From positions 1 through 64,000 of the forward strand of contig URUD01000008.1 in NCBI GenBank assembly GCA_900550935.1: 64,000 bases of DNA. Reading direction: 5' to 3'. Source of the stretch: an uncultured Roseburia sp. GTDB taxonomy: Bacteria; Bacillota; Clostridia; Lachnospirales; Lachnospiraceae. This document shows, in pieces, positions 59,923 to 64,000 of this stretch; positions within the stretch are counted from its first letter, which is position 1; every line of letters begins with the position of its first letter. The position numbers and the translations under genes are program-made. Under the pieces are notes generated by a model, which saw only the letters and a list, made by a program, of their open reading frames with translations, ran no database searches and was not told the DNA's origin.

Positions 59923-60726
59923 ATGGAAATCAAAAAAACTAATTTCTTACACAGAGTAGCAAGTCTTGCTCTTGCACTCGTCATGGTACTTTCTGTTGTC
60001 GTTGTTGCCGTTCCTACGGAAGTTTCCGCAGCAGATAAATCTTTCAAAAGCAAAGGAAAATCCAGTGTTACCATCACAGATGAGGAATGTTACTATTCCA
60101 CCGGACAGGACACCTGGATTAAATACAAAGCTACCGCAAACGGATATTTAAAGATCTCCGCTTCAAATGCTTCTACCACATCCAGCTACACAGCAGGTTA
60201 CTGGTGCTTATACAACAAAACAAAAGCAACTGCTGTTTCACCTGACAATGTTTACAATACAAACTACACAAACTCTTATTACTACACAGATGTTTATGGC
60301 GTGAAAAAAGGCGTTACCTACTACTTAAACGTAAGAGCATATGCCGGTACCACCATCAACGCTTCCTTCACAAAGGTAACTGACAAGAGCGGTGCTAAAA
60401 AATCAAAATCTTTGAACTTAAAACAGAAAAAAGCTACAACTGGTCTGATCCGTGTTGGTGATACAAAAGTTTCTGACTGGTATAAATTCACCATCAACTC
60501 TAAAAAGAAATTAAATGTTACCATCACACCTTACACCAATGACAGCATCAGCATTACAATCTCCGGTCCTGGTGTTTACACAAAAACTTCTACCATCAGC
60601 AGTTCTTACTATGGAAAGAAATGTCCATTCACTACAACCGGTAAAGTAAAAGCTGGTACTTACTACATTCAGATCAAACCGGCAAAGAAAACAACCAGTG
60701 GTTTCTACAAGATCAGCTGGAAATAA
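59923..60726 (+). CDS. secreted protein with two PPC-like beta-sandwich repeats
   Basis: 267 residues. Sec signal peptide (about 1-36, ending VSAA). The mature part is Lys/Ser/Thr/Tyr-rich with two repeats resembling bacterial pre-peptidase C-terminal domains: DTWIKYKATANGYLKIS..GVKKGVTYYLNV and SDWYKFTINSKKKLNVTI..GKVKAGTYYIQI. No catalytic domain is attached, unlike most PPC proteins. GGAAAGGAAG precedes ATG and codon choice looks biased, hinting at high expression. A perfect terminator follows. Function unknown. Confidence 0.85.
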   Translation: MEIKKTNFLHRVASLALALVMVLSVVVVAVPTEVSAADKSFKSKGKSSVTITDEECYYSTGQDTWIKYKATANGYLKISASNASTTSSYTAGYWCLYNKTKATAVSPDNVYNTNYTNSYYYTDVYGVKKGVTYYLNVRAYAGTTINASFTKVTDKSGAKKSKSLNLKQKKATTGLIRVGDTKVSDWYKFTINSKKKLNVTITPYTNDSISITISGPGVYTKTSTISSSYYGKKCPFTTTGKVKAGTYYIQIKPAKKTTSGFYKISWK

Positions 60727-60736
60727 GCCAACAGGC

Positions 60737-60772
60737 AAAAAAAGAAATCCCCGCGGGGATTTCTTTTTTTGT
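60737..60772. terminator. bidirectional terminator
   Basis: Perfect palindromic stem (AAAGAAATCCCC / GGGGATTTCTTT) with flanking A7 and T7, between the secreted protein gene and the convergent lgt. Confidence 0.95.
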
Positions 60773-60774
60773 AT

Positions 60775-61533
60775 TTAATTCTCTTCTTTCTTTTTCATCC
60801 GCGGCAATACCACATATAAAAAGATGGAAGCTGCCACAATTCCTATGGAGATCAGCTGGGAAGTGGATAACACTCCAACGCTTCCGCGGTAATCATCTCT
60901 TAAAAATTCGATTACAAAACGTCCCACGCCATAGAGTAACAGATAAGCTGCTGCCACACGTCCTTCTTTCGGTTCCTTTTTCGCATAAAGCAATAAGAGA
61001 ATGCAGAAAAGGAAATCACCGGCTGAAGAAATGAGCTGTGTCGGGATTAATTTTACTCCGTTTGGTGCGAAATCCGAATGGCTGAATGTAATGCCATACC
61101 ACGCATCGGTTTCCCTTCCATAACAGCAGCCTGCAAAGAAGCAGCCCAGACGTCCAAATCCCTGTGCAAACGATACGGACGGCATAACCAGATCAAAGTA
61201 TGGCAGGAAACGGACTTTTTTGACCCTGCAGTAGACCATACTGCTGAGTACACCGCCTATAATACCACCGTATACCACATATCCATTTTTGAAGTTCCAT
61301 AAGATGGATGGATCTTCAATGATCTGTGGCAGTTCCACAATATAATAGAGTAATCGACAGCCGACCATACCTCCAATGATCGCACAGAAGAAGATGCCAT
61401 AAATAATATCCTCATCCAGTGCCCGTTTTTTCCCTCGCTTTAAGCACATTAACAGTGCCGCCATAAATCCGATTGCAATCATCAGACCATACATATGAAA
61501 TGTAACCGGTCCGATCTTAATATCATTAAACAT
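60775..61533 (-). CDS. lgt: prolipoprotein diacylglyceryl transferase
   Basis: A 252-residue membrane enzyme adding diacylglycerol to the lipobox Cys. Seven hydrophobic helices; YGLMIAIGF near the N-terminus, GYVVYGGIIGGV, the Lgt signature region QGFGRLGCFFAGCCYGRETD and PTQLISSAGDFL. Short Firmicutes form. It lies 14 bases after trmN6 and is probably cotranscribed with it. Confidence 0.95.
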   Translation of the reverse strand: MFNDIKIGPVTFHMYGLMIAIGFMAALLMCLKRGKKRALDEDIIYGIFFCAIIGGMVGCRLLYYIVELPQIIEDPSILWNFKNGYVVYGGIIGGVLSSMVYCRVKKVRFLPYFDLVMPSVSFAQGFGRLGCFFAGCCYGRETDAWYGITFSHSDFAPNGVKLIPTQLISSAGDFLFCILLLLYAKKEPKEGRVAAAYLLLYGVGRFVIEFLRDDYRGSVGVLSTSQLISIGIVAASIFLYVVLPRMKKKEEN

Positions 61534-61547
61534 GTCTCTCTCCTTTC

Positions 61548-62291
61548 CTAATAGCCATAGATTTCATAAATCTCATCCGTATACACACCCGGTTCCTTGT
61601 ATACGATCAACGGTTTCTCCACGGTAATCCTTGATCTTCCTCCACGCATCCCTTCGATCAGCACCATATTTGGCTCTTTATCCACATAGGGGTAAACGAG
61701 CTGCATCCGCTTCGGTTCGATCCGGTACTGAACCATCAGACTGAAGATCTCTGCCAGCCGGAACGGTCTGTGCACCATATAAAACCTGCCTCCCGGTGTC
61801 AGCAGTCTGGCACTCTCACGCAGCACGTCATCTAGCGTACAGCAGACCTCATGCCTTGCGATCGCTTTCGCTTCATTGGCTGAACTGTGCCCATGATTTC
61901 CGATCATATAGGGCGGATTGGTGGTAATGATATCAAAAGAAGATGCTCCAAAAAGGCTGGAAGCATCTTTGATATCCCCTGTAACAATCTTTATTTTATC
62001 TTCTAAGTGATTATATCTGACACTGCGGCGTGCCATATCCGCACTTTCCGGCTGTATCTCAAGTGCGGTAAAATCCTCGCTTTCCGTCTTGGCTTCCATC
62101 AAAATCGGAATAATGCCGGTTCCTGTCCCAAGATCCAACACCCGCTCCCCGGCTTTTGCCTTCGCAAATCCGGAAAGCAAAACTGCATCCATTCCAAAAC
62201 AGAACCGTTTCGGATCCTGAATGATGTAATATCCGTTTCGGTGCAATTCATCCAGACGCTCATGCTCGTGTACCAGATTACTTTCCTTCAT
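61548..62291 (-). CDS. trmN6: TrmN6-like SAM-dependent methyltransferase
   Basis: A 247-residue class I methyltransferase of the YabB/TrmN6 group that methylates N6 of adenine 37 in tRNA-Val in Escherichia coli. QDPKRFCFGMDAVLLSGFA, SAM motif LDLGTGTGIIPI and the amino-methylase motif TNPPYM are clear. Starts at ATG 62291, or the TTG just before, overlapping ricT. Usual holB-ricT-trmN6 order. The exact RNA target in this organism is not shown by the sequence. Confidence 0.9.
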   Translation of the reverse strand: MKESNLVHEHERLDELHRNGYYIIQDPKRFCFGMDAVLLSGFAKAKAGERVLDLGTGTGIIPILMEAKTESEDFTALEIQPESADMARRSVRYNHLEDKIKIVTGDIKDASSLFGASSFDIITTNPPYMIGNHGHSSANEAKAIARHEVCCTLDDVLRESARLLTPGGRFYMVHRPFRLAEIFSLMVQYRIEPKRMQLVYPYVDKEPNMVLIEGMRGGRSRITVEKPLIVYKEPGVYTDEIYEIYGY

Positions 62292-63189
62292 CAATCTTGG
62301 ACTTTCCTCCCTTGTCCTCCAATGCGGACAGTTCCTTTAATTCCTCCGGGGTCAGTTTCACACGTTCTTTTCTGCGGCGCGGTTTAAATTTTAACTGCTC
62401 CACTTTATACTCGTGCAATTCTTTTTCATCCTCTACTTCTACCAGAACTTTGACCAGCTGACGAAGTACGTTGACGGAAGATACCTCTCCCCTAAATCCA
62501 TCATCTGTCGTCACGAAGTCGCCCACATTCGGAAGCCGGCTATTTAAATACTCATATGTCTCCTCTTCATTTTTCAAACAGCACATCAGTCTGCCGCATA
62601 CACCTGAGATCTTGGTCGGGTTTAAGGATAAGTTCTGCTCTTTTGCCATCTTGATGGAAACCGGAGCAAACTCGGACAGATAGCTGTGACAGCATAACTC
62701 CCTTCCGCAGATACCAACTCCTCCTAAGATCTTGGTCTCATCTCTGACACCGATCTGTCTTAACTCGATCCTGGTGCGAAATACGGCTGCCAGATCCTTT
62801 ACCAGCTCACGGAAATCAATCCTTCCGTCTGCCGTAAAGTAAAAGAGCAGCTTGTTATTGTCAAAGGTGTACTCTGCCTCTACCAATTTCATATCCAGCT
62901 TGTGTTTTGCAATCTTCTCCAAACAGATCTGAAATGCCTCTTTTTCTTTTTCGCGGTTCTTTACCACAACGCGCTCATCTGCATCGGTTGCAATACGGAT
63001 AACCGGTTTTAACGGCTGTATCACGGTATCCTCCGGGACTTCACGCGGTGCGATCATAACCGTTCCCATCTCCACCCCACGGGCAGTCTCTACAATGACA
63101 TGATTTCCCGTCTCAAGGTCTAATGTTCCCGGTCCAAAATAATATATTTTTCCTGCATTCCGAAACCGGACGCCTACTACTTTTACCAT
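62278..63189 (-). CDS. ricT: RicT/YaaT (PSP1) protein
   Basis: A 303-residue PSP1-domain protein; in Bacillus it forms the Y-complex with RicA and RicF, which binds [4Fe-4S] clusters and directs RNase Y maturation of mRNAs. VVGVRFRNAGKIYYFGPG at the start, Cys-rich GGVGICGRELCCHSYL and ISGVCGRLMCCLKNEEE supply the conserved cysteines. The C-terminus is basic. One base separates it from the holB stop. Confidence 0.95.
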   Translation of the reverse strand: MVKVVGVRFRNAGKIYYFGPGTLDLETGNHVIVETARGVEMGTVMIAPREVPEDTVIQPLKPVIRIATDADERVVVKNREKEKEAFQICLEKIAKHKLDMKLVEAEYTFDNNKLLFYFTADGRIDFRELVKDLAAVFRTRIELRQIGVRDETKILGGVGICGRELCCHSYLSEFAPVSIKMAKEQNLSLNPTKISGVCGRLMCCLKNEEETYEYLNSRLPNVGDFVTTDDGFRGEVSSVNVLRQLVKVLVEVEDEKELHEYKVEQLKFKPRRRKERVKLTPEELKELSALEDKGGKSKIDEGK

Positions 63190-63190
63190 T

Positions 63191-64000
63191 CTAGTTCTCC
63201 TTTATCGTCAACAGCAACAGTTCTATGACAAGGTCAAAATTCACATTGGCATTCAGTCGGATCTGTGCCTTGGAAAGTGCCTCTAAGATCGTCTCAATGC
63301 CACTGTAAGAACTCTGTTCTGCCTGCCTTTTTATATCATAAACCTCATCTTTGAAAATGAGTTTATTTACATCTTTGGTTGCTTTATAATACAGTACATC
63401 CCGGTACCAGATCATCATCAGGTCAAAATAATCGTTGATATCCAGCTTGTACTCGCTGATCTGTTTGACTGCTTCTGTCATCTCATACAGATCGATATCA
63501 TGCAGACGCTTTAAAAGCTGAAGTGCGGATGCTTTTAACTCGTTGAAGTTATCGGAAGAGGCCAACATGATCGCCTTTCCGACATTACCCTGTGCAAATG
63601 CGGTGCAGACATCTGCCTGATAATCCGGTATCTGATAATGGCTCATCAGATATTTTTTAATCTTTTCATCCGGTACCGCCTTGATATTTAAGGTCACGCA
63701 GCGCGACAATATCGTTGGCAGAAACAGGTCTGCATTGGTCGTGAGTAACAGGATAATGGCATATGCAGGTGGCTCCTCGATCGTTTTTAACAGGGCATTC
63801 TGTGCCTGCACATTCATTTTTTCTGCTTCGTCTACAATGTATATCTTATATTTGCTGCTGTATGGCTTGATCACAATGTCATTATTTAACTGCGTACGAA
63901 TATCATCTACAGATATCGTGTTTGGTTTTTCATGCCGTACATAAAGAATATCCGGCTGGTTTCTTCCTGCCGCCTGCTTGCAGGAATGACACTCCATGCA
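63191..64000 (-). CDS. holB: DNA polymerase III delta' subunit, 5' end missing
   Basis: Clamp-loader delta' subunit. The frame is open to the right edge, so about 50-60 N-terminal residues, including the P-loop region, are outside. Seen: the zinc-module CMECHSCK, IYIVDEAEKMNVQAQNALLKTIEEPP, the arginine-finger motif ILSRC, and the C-terminal helical collar domain. The next gene is ricT, the usual order. Confidence 0.94.
   Translation of the reverse strand, partial: CMECHSCKQAAGRNQPDILYVRHEKPNTISVDDIRTQLNNDIVIKPYSSKYKIYIVDEAEKMNVQAQNALLKTIEEPPAYAIILLLTTNADLFLPTILSRCVTLNIKAVPDEKIKKYLMSHYQIPDYQADVCTAFAQGNVGKAIMLASSDNFNELKASALQLLKRLHDIDLYEMTEAVKQISEYKLDINDYFDLMMIWYRDVLYYKATKDVNKLIFKDEVYDIKRQAEQSSYSGIETILEALSKAQIRLNANVNFDLVIELLLLTIKEN

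Overview
The window looks like chromosomal DNA of a spore-forming, motile, anaerobic member of the Clostridia, most likely a Lachnospiraceae gut bacterium (Roseburia-like). This is inferred from spmA/spmB, an 8-Cys clostridial ferredoxin, GdpP-L9-DnaB and RicT-TrmN6 gene orders, strong GGAGG ribosome sites, moderate G+C and a secreted pectic-galactan hydrolase. Most genes are on the minus strand.

Layout. 1-1.2 kb: 3' part of a chemotaxis receptor. 1.3-2.8 kb: GtrII-type membrane glycosyltransferase. 2.9-10.1 kb: complete F-type ATP synthase operon (atpZ-I-B-E-F-H-A-G-D-C), whose c subunit carries the Na+-binding residue set. Upstream of it lie comEB, upp, a phosphatase-like protein without its nucleophile, and the TsaC/Sua5 gene, which resembles the Bacillus ywlC-upp-atp order. 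13-14.4 kb: galM and a small ferredoxin.

14.4-31.6 kb is a nitrogen-scavenging island. It holds a full urease operon (ureABCEFGD), two nitrilase-superfamily amidohydrolases, two AraC regulators, an ornithine-cyclodeaminase-family protein, a type I glutamine synthetase, and a five-gene ABC transporter of the urea/short-chain-amide (Urt/Fmd) type. The genes suggest this flow: import urea or amides, release ammonia, fix it into glutamine. Three transcription units here carry an intrinsic terminator hairpin between their probable promoter and start codon.

31.6-37 kb: MerR regulator, dnaB, rplI, gdpP, a lipoprotein. 37.2-40.9 kb: a 1245-residue modular GH53 galactanase with LacI-type operator-like sites. 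41.2-41.7 kb: an IS1634-like transposase remnant. 42-46.2 kb: a tartrate/fumarate dehydratase (two subunits), an SLC13-type carboxylate transporter and two overlapping GntR regulators, with the operon promoter lying inside a perfect inverted repeat. 46.4-47.4 kb: a DUF3990 ADP-ribosyltransferase-like gene with a probable antitoxin. 47.6-48.7 kb: rpsF-ssb-rpsR. 48.8-49.8 kb: a secreted beta-rich protein overlapping a two-helix membrane protein; this is my best candidate for an undescribed (toxin/immunity-like) pair. 49.9-52.6 kb: DUF951, sirtuin, MFS and an unknown protein. 52.75 kb: initiator tRNA-Met. 52.9-55.8 kb: spmA and spmB split by a REC-GGDEF-EAL gene. 55.9-57.7 kb: DUF885 lipoprotein. 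57.7-64 kb: rsmI separated from holB-ricT-trmN6 by lgt and two surface-protein genes; holB runs off the right edge.

All functions are inferred from reading translations; no database search was run.
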